Positions 25,817 through 35,091 of a stretch of DNA of 64,000 bases are shown in pieces. Under the pieces are notes generated by a model. It did not search any database. It was not told where the DNA came from and worked only from the letters and a program-made list of their open reading frames with translations. Positions within the stretch are counted from its first letter, which is position 1, and every line of letters starts with the position of its first letter. This stretch comes from a bacterium (lineage in GTDB: Bacteria; Campylobacterota; Campylobacteria; Campylobacterales; Sulfurimonadaceae): contig JAHJJX010000027.1 of the NCBI GenBank assembly GCA_018822665.1, forward strand, positions 124,001 to 188,000, in the 5' to 3' direction. Both the position numbers and the translations under genes were made by a program.

Positions 25817-26158
25817 ATGGTTAAAGTTTATGGCATAAAAAATTGTGATAGTGTAAAAAAGGCTTTGTCATTTTTTAAAGCACATCATATAGAACATGAA
25901 CTTCATGATTTTAAAACAAAAAGTGTTTCCTGCGATGAAGTATCAAGATGGCTTGGGCATGTGGAGATAAAAACTCTTTTTAACTCCCGAAGCACTACCT
26001 ATAGAGAACTTCAATTAAAAGAGTTGAACCTTGATGAAAAAAATAAAATACAATGGCTTTGTAAAGAAAATATGCTTATTAAAAGACCTGTTATAGAGTT
26101 TGAAAAAGCTGTCATAGTGGGCTTTGATGAAGATTATTATAGAGGAGTGTTTTTATGA
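25817..26158 (+). CDS. ArsC/Spx/YffB family protein
   Basis: 113-residue thioredoxin-fold protein. It begins VKVYGIKNCDSVKKALSFFKAHHIEHELHDF, with the single cysteine of the YffB/ArsC-like family, and shows LFNSRSTTYRELQL and LIKRPVIEF. True arsenate reduction is uncertain, since these short forms often lack it. It starts three bases after gatC and overlaps pilT by four (ATGA), so all three are co-translated. It carries one uptake-like 9-mer. Confidence 0.82.
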   Translation: MVKVYGIKNCDSVKKALSFFKAHHIEHELHDFKTKSVSCDEVSRWLGHVEIKTLFNSRSTTYRELQLKELNLDEKNKIQWLCKENMLIKRPVIEFEKAVIVGFDEDYYRGVFL

Positions 26159-27252
26159 GTGAAACGCCAGACAAAATAGAAACAAGAAAAACAATTGATA
26201 TTAAAAAACTGCTTAAAAGTGTTTTGGCCTACGGCTCTTCTGATTTACACCTTGTTGTTGGCAGTGAACCGCAAATTAGAATAGACAAAGAATTAAGACC
26301 GCTTAATCTATCCGTACTTACTTCAAAAGATATAGAAGATATGGCTTATTCTCTGATTGAAGATAAACAAAAAAGGATTTTTGAAGATAAAAATGAGCTT
26401 GACTTTTCTTTTGAGCTTGAGAACATAGGTCGTTTTAGAGCAAACTATTATAGAACTATCCATGGGGTAGCCTGTGCATTTCGTATGATTCCCATTGAAA
26501 TTCCAACCCTTGATCAATACAACAACAATCCTATATTTAAAGAGCTCATCAAAAAAGAAAAAGGCTTAATCCTTGTAACAGGTCCTACGGGCAGCGGAAA
26601 ATCAACCACGCTTGCATCCATGCTTCATGAAATAAATCTTACGGAACGAAGACATATCATAACAGTTGAAGACCCGGTTGAATTTGTGCACAAAAACATA
26701 AAATCCTTATTTTCTCAAAGAGATGTTGGAAGTAGTACGGCATCCTTTGCCACTGCATTAAAATATTCGCTTCGACAAGACCCCGATGTAATCCTTATAG
26801 GGGAGATGAGAGATGCTGAAACTATCGGAGCGGCACTGACGGCAGCGGAAACCGGTCACTTGGTTTTTGGGACATTACATACAAATTCTGCACCCGGAAC
26901 GATTAACCGTATCATAGATGTTTTTGACGGGGATGAGCAAGCACAAGTAAGAGCGCAACTTTCAGGTTCTCTCATTGCTGTTATCTCGCAATCTCTCATA
27001 CCAAAAATTGGCGGCGGAAAAGTTGCGACTCAAGAAATTCTTATTACCAATCCCGCTGTATCCAATCTTATAAGAGAAGATAAAGTACACCAAATCTATT
27101 CTCAAATGCAGTTAAACCAAAACCAGACACACATGAGCACCCAAACTCAAGAACTAATAGATTTGCTGCAAAAAAATATGATCAGCAAAGAAAATGCTAT
27201 AAAAAATTCAAACAGACCTGAAGAGCTTATCAAAATGATAGAAGGTCTCTAA
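26155..27252 (+). CDS. pilT: Type IV pilus retraction ATPase PilT
   Basis: Hexameric ATPase that depolymerises type IV pili, driving twitching and, in naturally competent bacteria, DNA uptake. Features: N-terminal GSSDLHLVVGSEPQIR, Walker A GPTGSGKSTT, Asp box (TVEDPVEFVH), Walker B ILIGEMRDAET and His box AAETGHLVFGTLHTNSA; 365 residues as expected. The start overlaps the ArsC-like gene by four bases. An inverted pair of the window's uptake-like motif follows its stop, which is notable given PilT's role in DNA uptake. Confidence 0.93.
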   Translation: MSETPDKIETRKTIDIKKLLKSVLAYGSSDLHLVVGSEPQIRIDKELRPLNLSVLTSKDIEDMAYSLIEDKQKRIFEDKNELDFSFELENIGRFRANYYRTIHGVACAFRMIPIEIPTLDQYNNNPIFKELIKKEKGLILVTGPTGSGKSTTLASMLHEINLTERRHIITVEDPVEFVHKNIKSLFSQRDVGSSTASFATALKYSLRQDPDVILIGEMRDAETIGAALTAAETGHLVFGTLHTNSAPGTINRIIDVFDGDEQAQVRAQLSGSLIAVISQSLIPKIGGGKVATQEILITNPAVSNLIREDKVHQIYSQMQLNQNQTHMSTQTQELIDLLQKNMISKENAIKNSNRPEELIKMIEGL

Positions 27253-27257
27253 AGATA

Positions 27258-27303
27258 TCTTGGCATGTGGAAATACTTTATTTTGTGTTTCCACATGCCA
27301 AGG
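27258..27303. terminator. Inverted pair of the uptake-like repeat, forming a hairpin after pilT
   Basis: Two full copies of the window's repeat face each other: CTTGGCATGTGGAAA and TTTCCACATGCCAAG, a perfect 15-base stem around a 14-base AT-rich loop, extendable by three more pairs with one G-U. It begins seven bases after the pilT stop. There is no U-run, but paired uptake sequences act as terminators in Haemophilus and Neisseria. Confidence 0.75.
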
Positions 27304-27304
27304 A

Positions 27305-27420
27305 TAATTAAACTCTCTAAAGCAATCATTAAAATTTTCTTATTTATTTAACTTAACAATAAATTAACAATTTACTATTAAAATTCCTGCCTTAACTATT
27401 AATTTGTAGGGGGATAAGGA
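27305..27420 (+). promoter_or_regulatory. AT-rich promoter region of the TonB receptor cassette
   Basis: Very AT-rich stretch with overlapping repeats (TTAACAATAAATTAACAATT, TTAACTATTAAT) just before a strong ribosome binding site GGGGGATAAGGA. The repeats could hold a Fur or other metal-regulator site, which would suit the genes downstream, but no consensus is convincing by eye. Confidence 0.3.
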
Positions 27421-29613
27421 ATGAATAAAAATATATATTTATCTGTAATATGCGCGTTGGCTATCCATGCAACGGCATCAGATTTGGGGACTATACAGGT
27501 TGAATCGTCCACAATTGATGATAAATTTGATACTAAAGCATTTGAAATATCAAGTACAGCGACAATGCAGGGCAGTGAAGTGGAGACATTTCATGCAGAA
27601 AATATAGCCGATGTTTTAAACAGCATTCCCGGTGTCACTGCTAGAAAAAATGAGGGCGACTCTAACAAAATACATATCCGCGGTATAGCAACTGAGATGT
27701 ATATGGGTGAAAAACCAGGCGTGGCAATAGTAATAGACGGGGTGCCTGTGCAAGAAAGAGCAGGAAGCGTCAATATTGATATTGACAATATTGAATCTCT
27801 CAAAGTAATCAAAGGAGGTGCTTCTTACCTCTATGGAAATGATGCACTTGCAGGTGCCATTATCATTACAACCAAAAGACCAAAAAATAAAAATGAATTA
27901 CTTGTCACTACGGAACAGGCAAGTTACGGGTATCAAAAATATTTGGCAAATTACAATGCAGGTACGGAAAATTTTGCCCTTAATGTACAGGGAAGCTATA
28001 AAAAAAGCGATGGGTACTGGGAAAATTCCGATTATTGGGCAAAATCTTTAAATGGAAAATTACAATACTACATAGACGATAGCAGCGATATAACAATCGG
28101 TGTAGACAAATCTACACGATACGAAAATGATACAGGTTCAATCACGCACAGCACCTACAATAAAACAACAGGGCTCTATACAAATAATATAGAAACAAAT
28201 CCAACAAGTGCCGGTGAGGTCGGCTTTGCTACTAATTACGATATCACTTTGGATAAATATTTTATTACCTACTCCAACGATTTAAGTAACAACTCAAATC
28301 TCATGGCTCAAGTTTACAAGTATGAAGATACTACAAAAAACAGAACCAATCCTTATGACAGCAACACAGATGGCGTTAAAGACGACCATACTTATAATGC
28401 ATATGCAAATACAGACCAGCTTGGCTTAAAATCTGAATTTAGACGAGACGGCGAAGAGGTTGCTTCCATGCTGGGAGTTGATATTGCTAGAAATAATGAA
28501 AACAAAAATACAAAATACAGAGTAGATGTGCAAGATTATGATCGCAATGGGCTTCCCACAACATTTCATCCTACGGGAGAAATTGCCAGCGACACAAGTT
28601 CAAAAGAAAATATAAATGCAATCTATGGAGAATTAAAACATCAGCTCATTGAGGATTTTGTCGTGACAATCAATGCGAGGTATGACAAAATCGCTTACGA
28701 CTACACAAATAATCTTAACTCCCTCAATTGGAAAAAAGATTTCTTTGAACAATCTTACAGAGCCGGTGCAACGTATGAGCTCGCAGACAAGCAAATCATT
28801 TTTGCAAACATTTCAACAGGTTTTAGAGTACCGACTCTTGACCAACTCTATGCCGGTGATATGATAACTTCTACCTACAGCGGAACATACGTAAATAATA
28901 CAGATATCAAAACAGAAAAAACATACAACTTTGAGATTGGTTTTCGATACAAAACTGATTTACTCTCTTACGAAGCATCTGTTTTTCAACTTGAGAGAAA
29001 AGATGTTATTGGTAAAAGCAGTGGAAACTATGCCTCTACGAGAGGTGTGAATGTTTATTATGACAATATGGCAGATATTCAAAACAGAGGTTTGGAGTTC
29101 AGCGTAAACAGTGATAAAAGTAGAGAACTATCCTTTGTATTTGCATATACGTATTTGCATTCAAAATATACAAGATATGATGCATTTACTTTAATTCTAA
29201 ATGACCAAACGACAGGAAGAGACTATGTAGAGGGTGTCTATAATTTAGCTGAAAATGTAGTGCCTAGAACATCAAACCATACAGTTTATCTTGAGGGAAA
29301 TTACAGAGTAATTCCAAAATTAATGTTAACTGCGGATGTAAACTACAGATCTGCCCAGTTTGCAGATGAGTTAAATGAAATTAAGGTGGATGGATATTCA
29401 GTAGTTAATTTAAGAGCCAACTACAATACTCAAATATCCGACTTTAATATAGAAGTTTTTGCAAAAATTGAAAATGTGCTAGATGAAAAATACTACATGA
29501 TGCCGCGAGCGACGGGTGATAGAAATGATGATGGACTCTATGACATAAGAGACATGGGCTTAACCGTAAATCCCGGCAGAGTTTATCTTGCCGGGCTTTG
29601 TGCTAAGTTTTAA
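27421..29613 (+). CDS. TonB-dependent outer-membrane receptor
   Basis: 730 residues: signal peptide (MNKNIYLSVICALAIHATAS), a plug domain at about 45-160 (ADVLNSIPGVTARKNEGDSNKIHIRGI, VIDGVPVQ, IKGGASYLYGNDALAGAIIITTK) and a 22-strand barrel ending in NPGRVYLAGLCAKF with a terminal aromatic. It imports a metal complex or other ligand with energy from TonB. The next genes, a membrane ferredoxin and a TonB protein in the same direction, suggest a metal whose redox state is changed at the inner membrane; iron or copper are the candidates. Ligand unproven. Confidence 0.9.
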   Translation: MNKNIYLSVICALAIHATASDLGTIQVESSTIDDKFDTKAFEISSTATMQGSEVETFHAENIADVLNSIPGVTARKNEGDSNKIHIRGIATEMYMGEKPGVAIVIDGVPVQERAGSVNIDIDNIESLKVIKGGASYLYGNDALAGAIIITTKRPKNKNELLVTTEQASYGYQKYLANYNAGTENFALNVQGSYKKSDGYWENSDYWAKSLNGKLQYYIDDSSDITIGVDKSTRYENDTGSITHSTYNKTTGLYTNNIETNPTSAGEVGFATNYDITLDKYFITYSNDLSNNSNLMAQVYKYEDTTKNRTNPYDSNTDGVKDDHTYNAYANTDQLGLKSEFRRDGEEVASMLGVDIARNNENKNTKYRVDVQDYDRNGLPTTFHPTGEIASDTSSKENINAIYGELKHQLIEDFVVTINARYDKIAYDYTNNLNSLNWKKDFFEQSYRAGATYELADKQIIFANISTGFRVPTLDQLYAGDMITSTYSGTYVNNTDIKTEKTYNFEIGFRYKTDLLSYEASVFQLERKDVIGKSSGNYASTRGVNVYYDNMADIQNRGLEFSVNSDKSRELSFVFAYTYLHSKYTRYDAFTLILNDQTTGRDYVEGVYNLAENVVPRTSNHTVYLEGNYRVIPKLMLTADVNYRSAQFADELNEIKVDGYSVVNLRANYNTQISDFNIEVFAKIENVLDEKYYMMPRATGDRNDDGLYDIRDMGLTVNPGRVYLAGLCAKF

Positions 29614-29630
29614 CGCTAAAGGATACGCAC

Positions 29631-31064
29631 ATGGTTGAGCATAAACAAAATAAAGACAAAAATGACATTTTCAATATCCCTCTTCTTGGATTTATGTTTA
29701 AAAACCAAAAGTTTATAATGTCAGTCAGAATTATCGTTCTTGTTATTTTCGCTTATGGTATTTACCTCGGATTCGCCATCCCTCAAAAAGAGAATATCTT
29801 TACAAAAGAGCTCTTTTGGGGGCTTTTTTGGTCACTCTTCATGATAGTAACACTTACTACTTTTGGGAGAATTTTTTGCGGAATTTGTCCACACGGATTT
29901 CTCGGTAAATACATAACAAAATACGGACTCAAAAGGGAGATGCCCGCATGGCTTAAGAATCCTTGGTGGGGTCTTAGCCTCATCATCATTGGTTGGTGGG
30001 CAATCACATACTCTTTTCCCGGGTTTTACCGTATACCTCTTGTAACGGCTATACTTTTTACAGCCGTTACACTCGTAGCTTTTATTTTGTATTATGTTTA
30101 CAAAGATATGAGTTATTGCAAATATGTTTGCCCTATCGGGAGCTTAACAAAGGCATATCATAGAATCTCCTTTACATGGCTTGGAAGCTATAAAGAAGAT
30201 TGCAGCGATTGTAAAACTTTTGATTGTGCCACTGCGTGTCCATACAACCTAAAACCATTTACTTTTAACAACAAAAATTCTATGGAAGATTGCAGTTTAT
30301 GTATGGAGTGCAGCAGTGCCTGCGATGCCATTAGTTTTAAAATTGTAAAACCGGCTGAATCACTCTATAAAAAATTCAAATTCGACAAAATAGAAGTTTG
30401 GGCCTATATTCTTATCACCGCGGCTATCAGTATAACGATGAGCTTTCATCACGGTCTTGGTCGAAGCGCAGTTGCGGATGCTATGCCATGGACACAAACA
30501 GCCGAATATTTTAAAAGTTTTATAAATTTTGGAAGCTTGGATGCAGTTGGATTCTTTGCATTTTTCTATGCGATTGTTCTCAGTGTTGCTCTTGTTTATG
30601 CAGGAATGTTCATCGCTTCAAAAATTCTCAAAGCACCCTTTTCTAAAACATTTTATACACTAGGCTATGCTTTTGCCCCTCTATTTATCATAGGTGGACT
30701 ATCACATCTTTTACACAGTTTTTTTACGCATACCTATGCAGACATTGCAAATGGATTTATTTATGGGCTTGGATTAGATGCAGAGGAAGTTAAAAATTTA
30801 GCTTCAAGAAAAGATACATGGCTGAGTGTTTTTGAAGCATTTAAATATATTGCCGTCATTTGGGCATTTATCATTATGTACAATAGAATTCATCTCTTTG
30901 AAGCAAATAAAAAAGCAAAAACCGCAGCTTTCTTTTTTGCTTCATCCCTCATCTTCTTTTTTCTCTTTATAAATCTTTACAGGGTTTATGTAGTAAAAAC
31001 CTATGGAACACCTGTGCACTCAAGCCACATGCACCATGGAGCAGAAAATGATTTTACGAAGTGA
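29631..31064 (+). CDS. NapH/CcoG-like membrane polyferredoxin
   Basis: 477 residues with several helices and two kinds of iron-sulfur sites: membrane-proximal CGICPHGFLGKY and CKYVCPIGSL (Fer4_5 type), then a soluble two-cluster ferredoxin stretch CSDCKTFDCATACP and CSLCMECSSACD. A C-terminal block of further helices carries histidines (FHHGLGRS, SHLLHSFFTH) that could bind haem or metal. It lacks the periplasmic Ig domain of true CcoG. Placed between a TonB receptor and TonB, it may reduce the imported metal; that role is inferred from context. Confidence 0.75.
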   Translation: MVEHKQNKDKNDIFNIPLLGFMFKNQKFIMSVRIIVLVIFAYGIYLGFAIPQKENIFTKELFWGLFWSLFMIVTLTTFGRIFCGICPHGFLGKYITKYGLKREMPAWLKNPWWGLSLIIIGWWAITYSFPGFYRIPLVTAILFTAVTLVAFILYYVYKDMSYCKYVCPIGSLTKAYHRISFTWLGSYKEDCSDCKTFDCATACPYNLKPFTFNNKNSMEDCSLCMECSSACDAISFKIVKPAESLYKKFKFDKIEVWAYILITAAISITMSFHHGLGRSAVADAMPWTQTAEYFKSFINFGSLDAVGFFAFFYAIVLSVALVYAGMFIASKILKAPFSKTFYTLGYAFAPLFIIGGLSHLLHSFFTHTYADIANGFIYGLGLDAEEVKNLASRKDTWLSVFEAFKYIAVIWAFIIMYNRIHLFEANKKAKTAAFFFASSLIFFFLFINLYRVYVVKTYGTPVHSSHMHHGAENDFTK

Positions 31065-31073
31065 TATCGGAGA

Positions 31074-31802
31074 ATGATGAATAGATATCTATCCTCTTTT
31101 ATAATCAGCGCAAGCATTTACTTTGCAGTAATGGCAACTCTTTTTTATTTTATAACAAATAACAGTTGCAGTGCAGATAGTAAAATGGAAGATACAAAAA
31201 TCATGAAAATTTCCTTGTTAAACCTTGAAAAACGAATGATAGCCCCGGTACAAAAACCAGAGGTAAAACACTCTCTTAAGCCAAAAGCAAAAATCATACA
31301 GAAAATAAAACCAAAACCTCTTGTAAAAAATATACCGCTTGTGGGGCCAAAGAGTATTCCTTTGGTTCATCCCGTGCCTAAAGAAACAAAAGAAGAAGTA
31401 AAACAAGAACCAATACTAGAGCAAGCAGTTTTTGAAGATTCTGCTGTATATATTTCTCAACCAAATAAACAAAATACAAGTAATATGCAAAATAATAAGC
31501 TTGCTGCCAAAGAATTAGAAAACAAGCAGATAGAATTCTTTACAAAATTAAAAGAGTTAATAAATAAAAATAAATCCTACCCTAACAGCGCAAGACGAAG
31601 AGCGATTCAAGGGGATGTGGAGGTTAGATTTTATTTGTTAGAAGATGGGAATGTAAAAAATATAGAACTTCTCTCCGGAAAATCAATTTTTGAAAAATCT
31701 GTTCAACAAGCCATAGAAAAAAGTTTTCCGGTAAAAATAGACAAAGAGCTTTTTAATTTTCCCAAAGAGTTTAAAATCACAATTGCGTATATACTAAAAT
31801 AA
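31074..31802 (+). CDS. tonB: TonB energy transducer
   Basis: 242 residues: one N-terminal membrane anchor (SSFIISASIYFAVMATLFYF), a Pro/Lys-rich periplasmic spacer (KPKAKIIQKIKPKP) and a C-terminal TonB domain (YPNSARRRAIQGDVEVRFYLLEDGNVKNIELLSGKSIFEKSV). It couples the inner-membrane proton gradient to the receptor two genes upstream. ExbB and ExbD are not in the window. Nine bases separate it from the ferredoxin gene. Confidence 0.9.
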   Translation: MMNRYLSSFIISASIYFAVMATLFYFITNNSCSADSKMEDTKIMKISLLNLEKRMIAPVQKPEVKHSLKPKAKIIQKIKPKPLVKNIPLVGPKSIPLVHPVPKETKEEVKQEPILEQAVFEDSAVYISQPNKQNTSNMQNNKLAAKELENKQIEFFTKLKELINKNKSYPNSARRRAIQGDVEVRFYLLEDGNVKNIELLSGKSIFEKSVQQAIEKSFPVKIDKELFNFPKEFKITIAYILK

Positions 31803-31815
31803 TTGAGCTAAACAA

Positions 31816-32898
31816 TTATTTAATCAGCCGTTTTAAAACTCTCATAAAAAATTTGAAATCCACAGTTACTTCTCTTTTGCCTAACCAAAACTCGACCATC
31901 TGCTGTTGAATATATTTATTTTGATATAAACGCATCATGATGGATATCATAAAATTGTTTCGCAAAAAAATATTTTGAAGTAATGCAAGTGTATGGAATT
32001 TTTTATAGTACTTTTTGTTCCATCTTTTTTCATATTCTGAAGGTTCTTGATTTTCAATTAAAACATCTGCTAATATTTTTGCGGAACTCATAGCATAATA
32101 AATCCCTTCATAAGTAAAAGGAAGAACTTCCGAAGCACTGTCACCAACAAAAAAGACTCTATTTTTATAGAAAATATTATTTTTAAAATGTGGGATTTTA
32201 TAGCCTAATATTATTGTAGTTTCGTCTATTTCAAGATTTACTTTTAATCTTTTGATGTAATTTTGATTACTCGCCGCCAATGTTCCTATATTGGAACCAT
32301 CGGCATGTGGAAATGCCCAGGCATAATATTTATCCGCCACCTCTTCTCCAAAATGAAACTCACAATTTGTATATTGCTTTGAATGGATATCTGTGTAATG
32401 GGTGAGACTGGAATATACTTCATCACCGTTAACTATCCTTCGTATTTTTGAATTGACGCCATCAGCCGCAATAAGATATCTGGATTTAATTTTAAAATAT
32501 TTGCCCTCTTTTTTCATAGTGGAAATCACATACGTATCAAAAATCTCAACACTCACGAAAGTAGCTTCATATAAAACAGTTCCGCTCTCTTTTGCTTTAT
32601 TTCTTAAATGGGTATCAAACTCAACTCTCTCAACAATCGCGATAGGCGTACCGGAAATATCCACTTCAATTCTTTGCGACTTAAAGACAAGCACAATTGT
32701 ATCGACATTTTTTTTAATAATTTTCTTGTCAATTTCAAACTCATCAAAAGTGTCAAGGCGAATTCCTCCGCCACATGGTTTATTAAAGCTAAGATTTCTC
32801 TGTAGTATTATATTGCTTATGTGAGATGCTGAAAGATATGTAGCCAATGTCGCGCCTGCCGGGCCACCTCCGACAATGAGTATGTCAGTTTCTATCAT
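31816..32898 (-). CDS. Geranylgeranyl-reductase-like FAD oxidoreductase
   Basis: 360-residue flavoprotein. It begins IETDILIVGGGPAGATLATYL and has the family's PCGGGIRLDTFDEF, a middle AADGVNSKIRR and FVGDSASEVLPFTYEGIYYAM, the pattern of geranylgeranyl reductase and related flavin hydroxylases. Substrate unknown; a lipid or quinone precursor is possible. Its start overlaps the MidA-like gene by four bases. Last gene of the operon, with one uptake-like 9-mer. Confidence 0.82.
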   Translation of the reverse strand: MIETDILIVGGGPAGATLATYLSASHISNIILQRNLSFNKPCGGGIRLDTFDEFEIDKKIIKKNVDTIVLVFKSQRIEVDISGTPIAIVERVEFDTHLRNKAKESGTVLYEATFVSVEIFDTYVISTMKKEGKYFKIKSRYLIAADGVNSKIRRIVNGDEVYSSLTHYTDIHSKQYTNCEFHFGEEVADKYYAWAFPHADGSNIGTLAASNQNYIKRLKVNLEIDETTIILGYKIPHFKNNIFYKNRVFFVGDSASEVLPFTYEGIYYAMSSAKILADVLIENQEPSEYEKRWNKKYYKKFHTLALLQNIFLRNNFMISIMMRLYQNKYIQQQMVEFWLGKREVTVDFKFFMRVLKRLIK

Positions 32899-33890
32899 GG
32901 GCTTGACTTTCTAAATCTAATCATTTTAAATCTCTCCCCTAAAAAATTCGGAAGAATTAAAATTTTTACTTTTTCTAACTCTTGTTTGTATATTTTCTCT
33001 TCAACTTTTTCTTTGAGAATCTCTAAAAGGTCTAAGATGCCCATATTTACAAGAGCAACCATTTGAGCTTTTAATTCTATAAATTCCACTCCTGCTTCAT
33101 GAAAAGCATCTTTTACATGCGCAAAGGTAACATCATACGTTATATCAGATTTTGCAAAAAGCTCATTTGTTTGAATAGTCTCATCGAAGAATGGGATAAC
33201 TTTATGTTTTTCATACACTCTTATCGAAAAATCAGGCCTTGCTCCCATCTCACCGTAATCAAAACTCATAAACTCAAACTTTCCACATGCCATAGCCATC
33301 TCTTTTGCGAACTCTTCATAACCAAGGGCTATCTCACCTCTGTCTTTGTGATACTTTTCAGCTTTTTGCTTCACCCATTCATCATCTGCATTGAACTCAA
33401 CTTTATGCGCATGAACACTTGCTGTTTTACCCTTGTAATACAGTTCACAAGGGAAGGCATCAAATATCTCATTTGCAACAAAAAAAGCATTTTTGCATTT
33501 TAATTCACTCAAAGATTTATAATGGATTAAGGAAATAGCATCCCCGAAACTCTCTTTAAAATAATTTGATTGGAACGCTTGAAGATTCTCAAACCTCTCT
33601 ATAATTACAAACTTTAAACTCTCAAGCAATTTCGGTCTTAGTGTGTAAATAAACTCTATAACATCCGCTAAAAAATAACCGTGATGCGCACCTATCTCAC
33701 AAACAACACCATCCTCATCTAAGAAACCTTCATCAACCAAAGAAACGATGTGTTTAGCGATTGTTCCGCCAAAAAATTTACTTGTACTTACCGCAGTATA
33801 AAAATCACCCTCTTTACCTATATTTTTATAGCTTGCATAATAGCCGTCTTGTCCATAAAGCCAGTCGGCCATATATGCACTAAATTTCAT
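32895..33890 (-). CDS. MidA family SAM-dependent methyltransferase
   Basis: 331 residues. The start region MKFSAYMADWLYGQDGYYASYKNIGKEGDFYTAVSTSKFFGG and the SAM site VVCEIGAHHGYFLADVIEF are typical of the MidA/NDUFAF7 family. In mitochondria the homologue methylates an arginine of a complex I subunit; the bacterial substrate is unknown. It overlaps the TolC-like gene by 11 bases and the flavoprotein by 4. Confidence 0.85.
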   Translation of the reverse strand: MKFSAYMADWLYGQDGYYASYKNIGKEGDFYTAVSTSKFFGGTIAKHIVSLVDEGFLDEDGVVCEIGAHHGYFLADVIEFIYTLRPKLLESLKFVIIERFENLQAFQSNYFKESFGDAISLIHYKSLSELKCKNAFFVANEIFDAFPCELYYKGKTASVHAHKVEFNADDEWVKQKAEKYHKDRGEIALGYEEFAKEMAMACGKFEFMSFDYGEMGARPDFSIRVYEKHKVIPFFDETIQTNELFAKSDITYDVTFAHVKDAFHEAGVEFIELKAQMVALVNMGILDLLEILKEKVEEKIYKQELEKVKILILPNFLGERFKMIRFRKSSP

Positions 33891-35091
33891 TTACATACAT
33901 CTCATAGAGAGTGAGAAGTTCGAGTTGTCTATCTATTTCAAAAGCTTTCGAATCAAGTTCCTGAATTTGCACAGAATTGGATAAAATCTCAACATCGTAC
34001 TGGGTTTTATACCCTGCCTTATACAATTTTTTTGTATCTTTTAAAAGTTTTACATAGATATCTTTGTTCTGCGCACTCAGAACTTTCTTTTTTTCGAAGT
34101 TTTCTATATTTTGCATCACTTGTTCAAACAAAGCAATCAGTTCTCTTTTTTTATCTTCTATAACAAGTTTTGACTTTAAATAATCCACTCTTGAAGACTC
34201 TACATCCACAAAAGTATTCACATCAAACGGCATGGATGCTTTTATTCCATAATCATAATAATCTTTTTCAGTTGAACCAAACTGAAACGGGCTGTCACTT
34301 TTGCTCCAGTTGTATCCTGCTGTTGCGCTTATGCGGGGTAAATATTTTGCAGTAGTCACATTTTTAGCATACCGACTCTTCTCAATCTGACTATCTGCCA
34401 TAGCTAAAACTATATTATGTGATAAAAAGCTCTCTTTATCTAAAAGTGTTAAATGAGGGATGGGTGCTTCTTTATAAGAAATATCACTTATCGCATTAAA
34501 CTTTGAAACCAGCCTCTCTTTATTTGTTTCTATGTCATAGAGTGCCTGAATAACAAAGTTTCTTTCAATAATGGCGTTATCTAAAAAGCCTGAATCAAGT
34601 TGTCCGTTGAGATACTGCTCTTTTTTTAATTCTAAATTTATTTCTGAATTTTTTATCTGCAAATTCTGTTTTTCAATCTTCATGTCCATCTGTTTTATCT
34701 GCATCAAAAGGGAGATGGCATCTTTTATCAATTTTCTCTTTGCAACATCAACAGAATAATTTGAGTAAAGTTTTGAAGCTTCTGCAAACTTAATTCCATA
34801 ATAAATTCCGCCGCTTTGAAAGATTGGCTGATCCATTTTAAGAGCGGCATTCTCCGATGTTTGGTCACTGCCGTATGGATTGCTTTTTGAATAACTATAA
34901 TTCAGGTTCAGCGGAGCAATCCATGAATCACGGAGTTTAGAACTCTCCGCTTCATTTTTTTGGTAATCATAGGAAAATTGTGTTTGTTTATTTTTGGATA
35001 TATAATCTTCTAAAGACTCATCTGTATCTTTAGCAACGGCTAAAGAACTACAAAGAAGCGATAGCGCGATTAAGAGATTTGAAACCTTCAT
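33880..35091 (-). CDS. TolC family outer-membrane efflux protein
   Basis: 403 residues: signal peptide (MKVSNLLIALSLLCSSLAVAKD) and two long coiled-coil repeats of the outer-membrane efflux type (LRDSWIAPLNLNYSYSKSNPYG..., YLPRISATAGYNWSKSDSPF). It forms an outer-membrane tunnel for an efflux or type I secretion machine. RBS GAGGAAATAG confirms the ATG. The operon also encodes an HlyD-like adaptor, but no inner-membrane pump. The start overlaps the argD end by 44 bases. Confidence 0.88.
   Translation of the reverse strand: MKVSNLLIALSLLCSSLAVAKDTDESLEDYISKNKQTQFSYDYQKNEAESSKLRDSWIAPLNLNYSYSKSNPYGSDQTSENAALKMDQPIFQSGGIYYGIKFAEASKLYSNYSVDVAKRKLIKDAISLLMQIKQMDMKIEKQNLQIKNSEINLELKKEQYLNGQLDSGFLDNAIIERNFVIQALYDIETNKERLVSKFNAISDISYKEAPIPHLTLLDKESFLSHNIVLAMADSQIEKSRYAKNVTTAKYLPRISATAGYNWSKSDSPFQFGSTEKDYYDYGIKASMPFDVNTFVDVESSRVDYLKSKLVIEDKKRELIALFEQVMQNIENFEKKKVLSAQNKDIYVKLLKDTKKLYKAGYKTQYDVEILSNSVQIQELDSKAFEIDRQLELLTLYEMYVNEI

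Noticed and set aside
32402-32824. 140-aa plus ORF
   Set aside because: Shadow antisense to the geranylgeranyl-reductase-like gene.
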